From contig CAMHQD010000021.1 in assembly GCA_946187345.1 (NCBI GenBank), forward strand, positions 1 through 40,395: DNA of 40,395 bases, written 5' to 3'. This document shows positions 15,834 to 23,772 of the stretch, one piece after another (position 1 is the stretch's first letter; each line of letters starts with the position of its first letter). Below the pieces are notes generated by a model, which made no database searches, was not told where the DNA came from, and was given only the letters and a program-made list of their open reading frames with translations. Made by a program: the position numbers and the translations under genes. This DNA is from an uncultured Porphyromonadaceae bacterium. Its GTDB lineage: Bacteria > Bacteroidota > Bacteroidia > Bacteroidales > Muribaculaceae.

Positions 15834-17015
15834 TTATTGGGGGTTGATTTTTGTCATTAAGTCGCTAAGTTGGACATAGAACTTGCGAATATCCTGCATG
15901 ATTGATGTCGTGTCGAAGTGTTCAATCTGCGTGAGGGCGCAACGTGTTTGGTCGTTGGGCTTCATCGGGTGCTCAGTGATGAAAATCTTTTTGCTGCCGA
16001 TGCCGGAATACTTGCGCACAACCTCGTTAAATTTGTCGATATTTGTTGGCTCAAACAGCGTCGTTTTACACTCGATGAATAGCCATTTATGAGACTTTGT
16101 CAGCACAACCACGTCAAGTTCATTATAGGATTGTTGCCCGCCGGCCTTTATCTCGCAGTTGAGCCACACGTGCTCGGTTTCTCTCCATCCGGCAAGAATA
16201 GTGGCCACTTTAAATTCAAACCAACCGGTGTTGAGCATCAGTTGAACCACATTGGGTGACTTCACAATTTGCGACATCTCGTGCGTCTTGTCGACCATTC
16301 TGCACTCGAACGAGCCACTCTTGATGTCCCAGATGATGTAGTTATCGTCTTCGCCGAACTCAATGGTATCGGCAAAGGAACAAACGTAGTCACGTCCCTT
16401 ACGGTCGCATATCGCTGCAATCGTCTCTCGATTGGCGGGAAATTTGCGGTGGAAGTCTGTCAGTCTGGCCACTAATCCATTGAAGGCGGTATAGTTAATG
16501 CGGCGCAGTTTCTCAATCGCATCGAGACTATTGAAATCCTCATCCGTGTAGCTGTTGATATCAACATACTTTACCTTGACGCCATGTAGCGCAAAAATGT
16601 CATCAATGGATAGCATCGGCTCAACATGTGACTCTTGCAGCGTGTTGATGTCAATCACGTTGTTGTTTTGGTCGATAAGGATTTGGTGGGCTTTGTCGCT
16701 AAAGTGCTTATAGAACATCAATGACCAGTGCTTTGTGCCGCCCACCAGATTAATCCATACATCGTAGTCTTCTTTGCACCATACAGTAGCTAAAGCTTTA
16801 ATGTCAAGATCGTCTCGTTTGTGGTCTGTCGCTGACAATTTGCTGAGAATGACCTTGATGCCTGGCTGCTTCAATTCGATGAGGTTCTTGATGTTGAAGG
16901 CCGTTAATTCTGTGCGGTCGCTGTGAATTAGCAGCAAGACGTCCGGCCGCAGGTCTACGGCGTGGGCATAGACGGGGTAGGACTGGCCGCCCACCAGAGA
17001 GATGAGAACATTCAT
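15834..17015 (-). CDS. card1: Card1/Can2-like CARF nuclease (PD-(D/E)XK)
   Basis: The 393-residue protein pairs a CARF domain of the DUF1887 type (about 1-145, with INLVGGTKHWSLMFYKHF at 88-105) with a restriction-like nuclease domain. The catalytic set is clear: E267 in GWFEFKVA, D301 in NELDVVVL, and E315 and K317 in FIECKTTL. The spacing from D to ExK is the same as in Treponema Card1. Card1/Can2 enzymes bind cyclic tetra-adenylate and nick DNA and cleave RNA to stall the infected cell. Together with Csx1 it gives this locus two different cOA outputs. It starts 19 bp after the stop of a PHP phosphatase gene on the same strand and is followed 12 bp later by csx1. Confidence 0.93.
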   Translation of the reverse strand: MNVLISLVGGQSYPVYAHAVDLRPDVLLLIHSDRTELTAFNIKNLIELKQPGIKVILSKLSATDHKRDDLDIKALATVWCKEDYDVWINLVGGTKHWSLMFYKHFSDKAHQILIDQNNNVIDINTLQESHVEPMLSIDDIFALHGVKVKYVDINSYTDEDFNSLDAIEKLRRINYTAFNGLVARLTDFHRKFPANRETIAAICDRKGRDYVCSFADTIEFGEDDNYIIWDIKSGSFECRMVDKTHEMSQIVKSPNVVQLMLNTGWFEFKVATILAGWRETEHVWLNCEIKAGGQQSYNELDVVVLTKSHKWLFIECKTTLFEPTNIDKFNEVVRKYSGIGSKKIFITEHPMKPNDQTRCALTQIEHFDTTSIMQDIRKFYVQLSDLMTKINPQ

Positions 17016-17034
17016 ATATGCCAGTTATTAATGA

Positions 17035-17802
17035 TTAGTCGGAGGGGGAAGACCAAAATGTGGAGAGCCGGTCATTGATGATGTGAGGCTCGAGGCGCTC
17101 GCTGAGTTTGCGCCACTCGCGCGAGGCGAGATACTTGGCGATGACCTCGGCATGGCCGGCGAAGTGCATGTCGCTGCCGAGCATTTCCACCATATTGTTC
17201 TTGATTAGCCACAGCGCGTTGTCACGCGCGTTGCCGCCAAAGTAGCCTGCCAGCGACAGCAGATTAATCTGGAACTTGACGCCGGCATTGTGCAACTGCT
17301 CATATCGCTCGCGCCTGACGCCGTAGTAGGCATAGCGCTCGGGGTGGGCCATCACGATGTTGTAGCCCTTGATTTGCAACTCAAACAGCAACTCGTCGAG
17401 GTTGAGCAACTCCTGTTGGAATGAGTTCTCTACCAGCAGCCAGTTGCCGGGCATTGGCAGCAGGGCGTCGGCATGATATTGGTTGAGGAAGTAGTCGTCG
17501 AGGCGATACTCGGCGCTGACGTGCAACTCGATGGGCAACTGTTGGCGCTTGACCTCGGCGCAGAGGGCGTCGTAGGCCGCGGTGAGGCTCTCGCGTGTGT
17601 TCTCAAAAGTGCCCTCGGTGACGTGTGAGGTGCAGATGACGCGGCGGATGCCCAAGTCAAACTCGCGGCGCAGCAAGTCCATGGCGGTGGCCATATCGGC
17701 CGCGCCGTGGTCCACGCCAGGCAGGATGTGGCAGTGCACGTCGGTATCATAGAATAGTTCCACCGGTTCTGAGTGGTGGCTGAATATGCTAAATAATCCC
17801 AT
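17035..17802 (-). CDS. PHP-family tyrosine-protein phosphatase, CpsB/YwqE-like
   Basis: This 255-residue metallophosphatase has the PHP metal-binding motifs DVHCHILPGVDHGA (21-34), TSHVTEGTF (58-66), SAEYRLDDY, MAHPERYAYY and GSDMHFAGH near residue 210. CpsB/YwqE enzymes remove phosphate from bacterial tyrosine kinases that control capsule and exopolysaccharide export. A polyprenyl-phosphate sugar transferase about 6 kb away fits a polysaccharide context. It lies only 19 bp upstream of the Card1-like gene on the same strand, so read-through into the CRISPR effectors is possible. I regard it as a chromosomal neighbour rather than part of the immune system. ATG 17802 gives the usual short leader before the first His motif. 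Confidence 0.88.
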   Translation of the reverse strand: MGLFSIFSHHSEPVELFYDTDVHCHILPGVDHGAADMATAMDLLRREFDLGIRRVICTSHVTEGTFENTRESLTAAYDALCAEVKRQQLPIELHVSAEYRLDDYFLNQYHADALLPMPGNWLLVENSFQQELLNLDELLFELQIKGYNIVMAHPERYAYYGVRRERYEQLHNAGVKFQINLLSLAGYFGGNARDNALWLIKNNMVEMLGSDMHFAGHAEVIAKYLASREWRKLSERLEPHIINDRLSTFWSSPSD

Positions 17803-17812
17803 TCTCTTTATT

Positions 17813-17941
17813 TTGAAAGGTTGAGAAGTTGATGGTTTAGAGGTTGAGCCATGGTATTACCGTTCCGAATAGAGAACATTCATCACCATTCGCGATAGCG
17901 AATGGCTAAACGCTCAACCACTCAACCTCTAAACCTTTCAA
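17813..17941. repeat. Inverted repeat with nested perfect hairpin
   Basis: Imperfect long arms, rich in GGTTGAG and TTTAGAGGTTGAG on the left and their complements on the right, run from 17813 to 17941. Inside lies CCATTCGC-GATA-GCGAATGG (17886-17905), a perfect 8-bp stem. It separates the divergent phosphatase and rpmE2 genes and looks like a small non-autonomous palindromic element. Confidence 0.6.
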
Positions 17942-17981
17942 TCGATTTTCACTTAAAATAACGTAAAAGCGGCAAAAAAAT

Positions 17982-18012
17982 TTTGTCATGTCGCAAAGAA
18001 TGAGTAATTTTG
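17982..18012 (+). promoter_or_regulatory. Consensus Bacteroidota promoter of rpmE2
   Basis: TTTG (17982-17985), 19 bases, then TAATTTTG (18005-18012) is an exact match to the Bacteroidota sigma-factor consensus. Transcription would begin near 18018, leaving a leader of about 70 bases before the ATG at 18087. This also argues against the upstream in-frame ATG at 17988. Confidence 0.8.
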
Positions 18013-18086
18013 CAGGCCATTACGAATTTTTAGGGCGGTTTACCACCCGCTCGCCATCGTTTAATGAGATAATATTCAATAAGATA

Positions 18087-18341
18087 ATGAAAGCAGATAT
18101 CCATCCGTCCAACTATCGCCCCGTGGCGTTCAAGGACATGAGCAACGACGAGGTGTTCATCACCCGCTCGACTGTCAACACTAAGGAGACCATCGACATC
18201 GACGGTGTCACCTATCCTTTGGTGAAACTTGAGATCACCAGTTCGTCTCACCCGTTCTTCACCGGCAAGCAGAAACTCGTCGACACCGCCGGCCGCATCG
18301 ACAAGTTCCTCAACCGCTACGGCAATCGCAAGAAGAAATAA
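18087..18341 (+). CDS. rpmE2: 50S ribosomal protein L31, type B (cysteine-free)
   Basis: The 84-residue product [15 protein letters not shown]... is L31 of the type B, zinc-independent form; it contains no cysteine. L31 bridges the small and large ribosomal subunits. Family parts seen are [39 protein letters not shown] and a basic tail NRYGNRKKK. The start is set by homologous length and by the promoter, which lies downstream of the alternative ATG at 17988. A strong hairpin follows 20 bp after the stop. C-minus L31 paralogues are often induced by zinc shortage, but no Zur-type site was identified here. Confidence 0.95.
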   Translation: MKADIHPSNYRPVAFKDMSNDEVFITRSTVNTKETIDIDGVTYPLVKLEITSSSHPFFTGKQKLVDTAGRIDKFLNRYGNRKKK

Positions 18342-18361
18342 ATTTCTCTTCGATAAGTCAC

Positions 18362-18401
18362 AACGTCGCGCCACAGGTTCTAAAACCTGTGGCGCGACGT
18401 T
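18362..18401. terminator. Strong bidirectional terminator-like hairpin, 18-bp perfect stem
   Basis: AACGTCGCGCCACAGGTT and its exact complement flank a CTAA loop. The hairpin lies between the convergent rpmE2 and LRR genes. There is only a loose T-rich stretch on the plus side. The perfect stem with the ACAGGTT core could also be a mobile palindromic element used as a terminator. Confidence 0.75.
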
Positions 18402-18429
18402 CATTGTGTTTATTTCCGGGTCAATAGCC

Positions 18430-20763
18430 TTATTTGAGTTCAAGGATGAACTCTAATAACGCATTTACGTCACCCACGTTGACCTTACCGTCGCCGTTGA
18501 CGTCGAGATTCGGGTCGAGGCCGCCTGCTAAGATGTTTTCCAGCACGGCGTTCACATCGCCCACATCAACATATCCGTCACCGTTAAGTTCCTTTGGGCT
18601 GCTGACAGTCACCGTGCATGTTGCCGGCACACTGTAATAATTATTTGCAAACATATCGAAGCCGACCGTGATTGTGGCGGTACCGCATTTGTGCGTGTGG
18701 AGCGTAATCTCGCTGTTATCGGCGTTGGTCGTTGTCGTAACGACGGCACGGTTGCTGTTGGTGACATAATAAGTGGTGGCAGCGTCTTCGGGAGTGTGCG
18801 AGGCGTGCAACGTCAGTTTCTGTCCGAGTTCAAGGTGGACGTCGGTTTTGTCAAGTTGCATCTCAAGTCTCTCGCCGGTGACAACAACATGACAGGTGTC
18901 AATCAGATTGGCGCATGTCACATATATATCGGCCTCTCCCGGCCGCACCGCTCTGATCTTGTTGTTGTCAGATGGAAGGACAATGTCACTTCTGTTGGCA
19001 GCCCAGGTCAGCGGCACATTGGCATCCGCCGGTGCCAGTGTGACGCCAGGATAATCAAAAATCTCATCGGCTTGAACCACGATTGTGTCCTTGTCAAGCT
19101 TGAGCGACATCGGCTGCACGGCATCGTCCAGGATGGTGAATTGGTTCCAATATTCGGCGTTTGAATATGCCTCCTTAGCTCCAGCCGGCACGTGCACCAC
19201 CGGCGGCGTTCCAATCCCTTCCATGTTAAAGGATTTGGCGTTGCACCGCGGCGGTTCACTGCCGAAACTATAGATGACCTTTGGTTGGAACAGATAGTTG
19301 CTGATGTCCTTGACGGCGGGCATCAAGCACAATGTCAATATCTTATCGAAAGCAGACCGTTTCTCGCCATAGAGGCTGTAGGAATATCCCACTTTGGCGT
19401 TGCCGCAGAGCGTGACATCTTTATCTGTTCCGGCAAACGCGTGATAGCCGATTGTGTCAACCGACTCGGGAATGCACACGCTCTTGAGGTCGCAGTTCTC
19501 GAAAGCATAGCGGCCGATACGTTTCACCGAATTGGGAATATTGACACAGTTCAAGCTGCTCGCAAATGCGTATTCGTCAATAACAGTCAACGAGTTGGGT
19601 AAATCTATGCTTTTCAGGACTGGATTGTGCTCAAATGCATAGGCCGCAATGCTCTTTGTGCCCTCGCGGACAACGTAGCATGTATCGACAAGCGGGTTGT
19701 CAAAATCGTCAACCGGAGCCTTGCCTCGTAATGCAATATCACCGAGATAAATAATTAAATCTGGCTTTGCTGCCTGATTTCTATACCACAAGGTGTCGTA
19801 GAATGCCCACTCGCCGATATGAACCTCTGGATTCAGGACCTCGATATCCGCAAGCATGTCACACCCATAAAACGCTTCACTTCCAATGCTCTTGACAGAT
19901 GCCGGTATCGAGATGCTTTCCAGGGCCGAACATCCATAGAAGGCTTTGTCGCCAATCGTCTCAAGACGGTCGCCCAGTTTAACACTCTTCAGCCCTTTCA
20001 AATTCCAAAATGTTTCTTTTTTAATCTCAACAAGGGCGTTTGGCAGTGTTAAATGAGTTAGGTTATTAGATTCACTGAACACGTGTTCGCCTATCGATGT
20101 CACAGAACTAGGCAATTCGAGATTTGCCAACTTATAGCAGTAACTGAAAGCCCTGTCTCCAACCGAGGTGATAGTATTTGGAAGATTGATGGTTTCCAAA
20201 TTGTGACAGTGAGCGAATAACCCATCACTGATTTCTGTTACAGATTCAGGAATGATTATTTCGACAAGATTTTCACATGAATGGAATGCGTCTTTATCAA
20301 TGGTTGTTACTGAATTGGGAATTGAGATGGAATTGAAACCACAATACTCAAATGCTTCAGAGCCAATATGTGTTACAGAAGACGGGATGGTAAGGTTTTG
20401 CAGATTACGACAGAAATAAAAAGCCCTCGTGTCAATTCTTGTCACTGTATTTGGGATTATAACACTTGTTATGTTTGTGCAATGAGAAAATGCACCTTTT
20501 ATTGAAGTGACAGTGTAGGGCAGATTGTCATAAGTTCCAATAATTGATGATGGGATCTCAATCACTCCACTAAGACCTTGATAATAATTACGGTCTCCTT
20601 CATATGTGAGTGTGGCCGTCATAGTTTCCGAGTCTATATCATAGTAAAAACCGTCTACGCAAATTCTATACACGTATGCCGAAGACATCAAGGGTAGCAT
20701 CAATACCAGCAAGAACAGCGCTAACGAAAAGCAACGTCTGAATGGCAAAAAAAATCGTTTCAT
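18430..20763 (-). CDS. BspA-like leucine-rich-repeat surface protein with Ig-like domains and C-terminal dockerin
   Basis: The 777-residue protein starts MKRFFLPFRRCFSLALFLL, a signal peptide, so it is exported. About residues 60-480 are tandem 23-residue BspA/TpLRR (LRR_5) repeats of the type LPNSVTTIDKDAFHSC. Two Ig-like segments follow (about 540-630 with KLDKDTIVVQADE, and about 630-720). The last ~50 residues hold two calcium-binding dockerin repeats, VDVGDVNAVLENILAG and KVNVGDVNALLEFILE. BspA-type proteins mediate adhesion; the dockerin suggests docking to a cohesin-like partner or surface display. ATG 20763 is chosen over an upstream in-frame start at 20814 because it begins the signal peptide. 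The stop lies 28 bp beyond the shared hairpin. Confidence 0.88.
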   Translation of the reverse strand: MKRFFLPFRRCFSLALFLLVLMLPLMSSAYVYRICVDGFYYDIDSETMTATLTYEGDRNYYQGLSGVIEIPSSIIGTYDNLPYTVTSIKGAFSHCTNITSVIIPNTVTRIDTRAFYFCRNLQNLTIPSSVTHIGSEAFEYCGFNSISIPNSVTTIDKDAFHSCENLVEIIIPESVTEISDGLFAHCHNLETINLPNTITSVGDRAFSYCYKLANLELPSSVTSIGEHVFSESNNLTHLTLPNALVEIKKETFWNLKGLKSVKLGDRLETIGDKAFYGCSALESISIPASVKSIGSEAFYGCDMLADIEVLNPEVHIGEWAFYDTLWYRNQAAKPDLIIYLGDIALRGKAPVDDFDNPLVDTCYVVREGTKSIAAYAFEHNPVLKSIDLPNSLTVIDEYAFASSLNCVNIPNSVKRIGRYAFENCDLKSVCIPESVDTIGYHAFAGTDKDVTLCGNAKVGYSYSLYGEKRSAFDKILTLCLMPAVKDISNYLFQPKVIYSFGSEPPRCNAKSFNMEGIGTPPVVHVPAGAKEAYSNAEYWNQFTILDDAVQPMSLKLDKDTIVVQADEIFDYPGVTLAPADANVPLTWAANRSDIVLPSDNNKIRAVRPGEADIYVTCANLIDTCHVVVTGERLEMQLDKTDVHLELGQKLTLHASHTPEDAATTYYVTNSNRAVVTTTTNADNSEITLHTHKCGTATITVGFDMFANNYYSVPATCTVTVSSPKELNGDGYVDVGDVNAVLENILAGGLDPNLDVNGDGKVNVGDVNALLEFILELK

Positions 20764-20824
20764 AGTGCAATGGTTATTAATGAATTGAATTATTATTATA
20801 TTTGCAGTAATCAATACATAATTG

Positions 20825-21187
20825 TTATGGTATCTTGGTAATTACTACTTCGGAGTGATCTTTTAGCGTAATGTTATTACACTTAACAGGGTCAGATACG
20901 GCGAGTATGCGATAAAAGCCCGATACGGTAATGTCGGGAATGGTGATTGTTGAATCATTCAGCTTATAGTAAAAACCGACACTGGCGCCGCTGGAGAGGT
21001 TCAGTTTCAACAACAACGATGGGTGCATCTGAAGAAATGAGTTGTTGTGATATCGAGTTTGCCCATTGACCAAGTATTCTTCAGAATCACCAAGGTTGAT
21101 TGTCAAATGCACTCCTTGAGCGACAGAAACAACTGCGATGCTCGATAGCACTCTTATTCCATTGGCTGCCGTCTCGAATAAGTCCAA
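20825..21187 (-). CDS. Small protein of unknown function (120 residues)
   Basis: I do not recognise this protein. It has a hydrophobic N-terminal segment (GIRVLSSIAVVSVAQGVHL, 10-28) that could be a weak signal or anchor, then a beta-rich body with GFYYKLNDSTITIPDITVSG. The start is unusual: the frame opens with TTG at 21187 and no ATG exists in frame before the hydrophobic part. A promoter-like TATATTTG (21221 to 21214) lies 27 bp upstream, which supports expression. It sits 62 bp upstream of the LRR gene on the same strand and may be its partner or a decayed remnant of a longer exported protein. Confidence 0.5.
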   Translation of the reverse strand: MDLFETAANGIRVLSSIAVVSVAQGVHLTINLGDSEEYLVNGQTRYHNNSFLQMHPSLLLKLNLSSGASVGFYYKLNDSTITIPDITVSGFYRILAVSDPVKCNNITLKDHSEVVITKIP

Positions 21188-21213
21188 GAGTGCCGTTGTA
21201 TATAATAATGGTG

Positions 21214-21221
21214 CAAATATA
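21214..21221 (-). promoter_or_regulatory. -7 element upstream of the 120-residue protein gene
   Basis: Read on the minus strand the box is TATATTTG, followed by C as often seen in Bacteroidota promoters. A T-rich tract (the A-run near 21233-21240 on the plus strand) stands about 20 bases upstream in place of TTTG. Confidence 0.5.
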
Positions 21222-21310
21222 CTAATTTTCTTAAAAAAAATCAGCGCAACTCATTGTTTTGATATAAATTAACAACAATTAACTATTTTTGCAGGGTGCG
21301 AGTAGTGGAC

Positions 21311-21796
21311 TTAGGATAATGACACACTAAGGCGGAAGTCAAAAAATGGGGAGAGGAGGGTGGCGACTTGGTTGAGGTAGTGGGCATCGGTGTCGTCAAA
21401 GGCGGCGAGGTCGCGGCTGTCGATGTCGAGCACGGCGGCCACTCGGCCGGTGCGGTTGTGCACCGGCACGACAATCTCGCTGCGCGAGAGCGAACTGCAG
21501 GCTATATGGCCCGGGAATTGCTCGACGTCGGGCACGACGATGGTCTCGTCGCGCTCCCACGCTGCGCCACAAACGCCGCGTCCTCGCCGGATGCGGTAGC
21601 ACGCGATTGGCCCCTGGAACGGGCCGAGAACCAGTTCGTCGCCACGGACGATGTAGAAGCCGGTCCAGAAGAAGCGGTCGCCCATCATGTCGTGGAGCAG
21701 GGCCGCGGTGTTGGCCAGCACGGCCACAGCGTCGGCCTCGCCCTCGATGAGGCCGCCCAACTGCAACAGCAGTTCTTTATAAACTTTCTCTTTCAT
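21311..21796 (-). CDS. Free methionine-R-sulfoxide reductase (GAF domain, fRMsr)
   Basis: The 161-residue GAF-domain enzyme reduces free methionine-R-sulfoxide using thioredoxin-dependent cysteines. The three conserved cysteines are present: one in GPIACYRI, one in GRGVCGAAW and one in GHIACSS. The DRFFWTGFYIV and VPVHNRTGRVAAVLDIDS segments are the GAF core. The length equals the family's usual size. ATG 21796 (MKEKVYKELL) is taken as the start; the frame stays open upstream to 21883 but that part is not family-like. It lies alone between the 120-residue protein gene and pnuC, all on the minus strand, with 134 bp to pnuC. Confidence 0.9.
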   Translation of the reverse strand: MKEKVYKELLLQLGGLIEGEADAVAVLANTAALLHDMMGDRFFWTGFYIVRGDELVLGPFQGPIACYRIRRGRGVCGAAWERDETIVVPDVEQFPGHIACSSLSRSEIVVPVHNRTGRVAAVLDIDSRDLAAFDDTDAHYLNQVATLLSPFFDFRLSVSLS

Positions 21797-21930
21797 TATT
21801 AATTCGTTGAGAGGTTGAGGGTTGAGGGGTAGAGCCATTTGCTGACGTAAATGAGTGTGGGCGGGGCGGTGCCCGCCCACCATGAACGGAAATTCAGATG
21901 AGAGAATTAAATGTTCTTATATTCTTGTGT

Positions 21931-22569
21931 CTAAGAAAAAACATTTGGGCGCGAGGCGAGGCGCTTCCAGCGCAGGTATCCGGCAACGGCCATGATGGTG
22001 TAGAGACCGTAAAGGGCGGCGGTGAAAGGGATTTGCTTGTAAACGTACAGCCCGGCACTGATGGCGTCCACCACGAGCCATAGCAGCCATTGTTCCACAA
22101 TCTTGTGGGCCAAGGCCCACATTGCCACCACGCTCAGTGCGGTGGTTAATGCGTCGAGGGTGGGCACGGTGCTGTCGGTGAACGTGACCAGCAGCCACCG
22201 GATTATGCCCCAGAGGACGAGTGTCGCGACGGCCATCGCCGCAAACTGCCGTGTTGTGCCGTGGACGATGGGGGAGTCGTCAGCCGCCTTGCCGCGCCGC
22301 CCAAGACTCCACACCGCCCAGCCGTAGGCGGCCGCGGCGACGTAGTAGAACTCCAGCGCAAAGTCGGCATACAGGCCGCGCGCCAGATAGACGTAACCGT
22401 GGACGATGGGCATCACCACGCCCACAGGCCATAGCCACACGTTGGCCTTATACTCGAGCCACACGTATAGCAGCCCGAGGGCGGTGCCGATGATGTCGAG
22501 CCACAATATCTCGTAGCCCCATAGTGTGACAGTCGCGTCCATATATGTTGGGCCGACGTTGTCGCTCAC
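21931..22569 (-). CDS. pnuC: PnuC-family vitamin transporter
   Basis: The 212-residue integral membrane protein belongs to the PnuC family, which imports nicotinamide riboside or, in related branches, thiamine or riboflavin by facilitated diffusion. About seven membrane helices can be drawn. Family features are YKANVWLWPVGVV early on and EQWLLWLVVDAISAGLYVYK near residues 162-181, with substrate-binding tryptophans. The start is GTG at 22569, overlapping the stop of the upstream FMN-binding gene (GTGA), so the two are translationally coupled. Linkage to an FMN-binding protein hints at a flavin or nicotinamide cofactor role. I saw no riboswitch upstream. Confidence 0.9.
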   Translation of the reverse strand: MSDNVGPTYMDATVTLWGYEILWLDIIGTALGLLYVWLEYKANVWLWPVGVVMPIVHGYVYLARGLYADFALEFYYVAAAAYGWAVWSLGRRGKAADDSPIVHGTTRQFAAMAVATLVLWGIIRWLLVTFTDSTVPTLDALTTALSVVAMWALAHKIVEQWLLWLVVDAISAGLYVYKQIPFTAALYGLYTIMAVAGYLRWKRLASRPNVFS

Positions 22570-22964
22570 TTGGCGGCCTTGAGGGCGGCCTCGATGTTCT
22601 TGATGAGCGCCTGGCTCGAGTATGTCGCGCCGGTGGCGATGTCGCCCTCCACGGCGCGTGCCTCCTTAACTGTCTTGCCGATATATTGAGGGAAGACGTG
22701 CTTGGTGGCGCGCTGGAAGTATTGGGGCGTCTCTTTGTTGGGCAGCTCGGCCTCGATGCTCTCGATGCGGCCGTTCTTGATGGTGACCGTGAGCGGCGTG
22801 GTGCCCTGATAACCGATTACTTTGGGTGCGAGGTCGCCGGTGTAAATCACTTGGGTGGTGGCGGCCTTGCGCGCGGCTTTACGGGGCTTGCGCGCCCATG
22901 CCGTGGTGGCGGCGGCAGCGATGAGCAGCACGATTGCCGTCATGATGATGCTAAGTCTCTTCAT
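22566..22964 (-). CDS. Exported FMN-binding domain protein
   Basis: The 132-residue protein has a signal peptide (MKRLSIIMTAIVLLIAAAA, cut likely after TAWA) and a single FMN-binding domain of the RnfG/NqrC C-terminal kind. In such domains FMN is joined to a Thr in an SGATxS/T-like motif; here GATYSSQALIKNIEAAL (about 111-127) is the match. VIGYQGTTPLTVTIKNGRIESIEA is the preceding core. It is likely periplasmic and may be a substrate for a flavin transferase. It is the first gene of a two-gene unit with pnuC, overlapping it by four bases, under a promoter-like box at 23046-23053. Confidence 0.85.
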   Translation of the reverse strand: MKRLSIIMTAIVLLIAAAATTAWARKPRKAARKAATTQVIYTGDLAPKVIGYQGTTPLTVTIKNGRIESIEAELPNKETPQYFQRATKHVFPQYIGKTVKEARAVEGDIATGATYSSQALIKNIEAALKAAK

Positions 22965-23045
22965 TGCTTTATATTAGTTTGATTTTTCGCTTGTTTTGAC
23001 CTCATGGCGAGTGGGCGGTTTAATCTGCCATGAGGAAATTTTGTG

Positions 23046-23053
23046 CAAAATTA
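23046..23053 (-). promoter_or_regulatory. -7 element for the FMN-binding/pnuC operon
   Basis: TAATTTTG followed by C on the minus strand, 82 bp upstream of the FMN-binding ATG. A TTG lies 18 bases upstream. It is back to back with the promoter at 23132-23139 for the plus-strand genes. Confidence 0.6.
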
Positions 23054-23131
23054 GCAATTTTGCAAGACAATCAACGACAATGCGCACGATATTTTCCATA
23101 AATAAATATTGCAGGTGTGATGAAAAAATCG

Positions 23132-23139
23132 TAATTTTG
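23132..23139 (+). promoter_or_regulatory. -7 element for the Sua5/YciO gene
   Basis: TAATTTTG, preceded by ATTG with 20 intervening bases. It places the transcript start near 23146, downstream of all earlier in-frame start codons of the following gene. This fixes its translation start at the TTG at 23179. Confidence 0.65.
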
Positions 23140-23178
23140 CCTTCACATTCAATTATCACAAGACAAAATCGACTTATT

Positions 23179-23766
23179 TTGAAACAAAGCATAGATAGTT
23201 CGGCCATTGAGGCTGACCTCAAGGCATGCCTCGACGTGTTGCGGCGCGGCGGGCTAATTCTTTATCCCACCGACACCATCTGGGGTATCGGTTGTGATGC
23301 AACCAATGCAGAGGCCGTGGCGCGTGTGTATGCCCTCAAGCAGCGTGACGACAGCAAGGCGATGCTCGTGCTCATCGATGATGTGGAGCGCCTCGACCAC
23401 TATGTGGTGGACGTGCCGTATATTGCGGCCGAACTTATCGATGTGGCCGTCAAGCCGCTTACCATCATTTATGACGGGGCCTTCAACGTGGCTCACAATC
23501 TGCTTGGCGACCACGATAGCCTGGGCATCAGAGTCACGCGCGAGCGCTTCACTAACGAGTTGTGCCGCCGCCTGGGGCATCCGCTTGTCTCGACCAGCGC
23601 CAACCTGAGCGGCCGGCCCGCGCCGGCGGTGTGGCGCGACATCGACCCGGCTATCGTGGCCGGTGTTGACTATGCCGTCAATTACCGTCGAGACGACAAC
23701 CGCCCCGCGTCTCCCAGCAATATCATCCGCCTTGCCGCCGATGGCACGTTCAAGATAATCAGGTGA
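23179..23766 (+). CDS. Sua5/YciO/YrdC-family protein (threonylcarbamoyl-AMP synthase-like)
   Basis: The 195-residue protein belongs to the Sua5/YrdC fold, which makes threonylcarbamoyl-AMP for the t6A modification of tRNA. Family motifs are LILYPTDTIWGIGCDATN (about 20-37), VYALKQRDDSKAMLVL (the K-R-x4-K substrate site) and HPLVSTSANLSGRPAP (about 132-147). No C-terminal Sua5 extension is present, so it resembles YciO/YrdC. The frame is open further upstream, but the promoter box at 23132-23139 leaves TTG 23179 (MKQSIDSSAIEADL) as the best start, an uncommon codon. It ends 6 bp before the sugar transferase start, so the two form an operon. Confidence 0.88.
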   Translation: MKQSIDSSAIEADLKACLDVLRRGGLILYPTDTIWGIGCDATNAEAVARVYALKQRDDSKAMLVLIDDVERLDHYVVDVPYIAAELIDVAVKPLTIIYDGAFNVAHNLLGDHDSLGIRVTRERFTNELCRRLGHPLVSTSANLSGRPAPAVWRDIDPAIVAGVDYAVNYRRDDNRPASPSNIIRLAADGTFKIIR

Positions 23767-23772
23767 GCGGTT

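Noticed and set aside
20797-20804. TATATTTG motif on the plus strand
   Set aside because: It matches a -7 box but points into the antisense of the neighbouring gene with no plus-strand gene downstream and no -33 match.
21931-22964. Riboswitch (thiamine or flavin type) upstream of the FMN-binding/pnuC operon
   Set aside because: The 80-base leader is too short and I saw none of the conserved core sequences.
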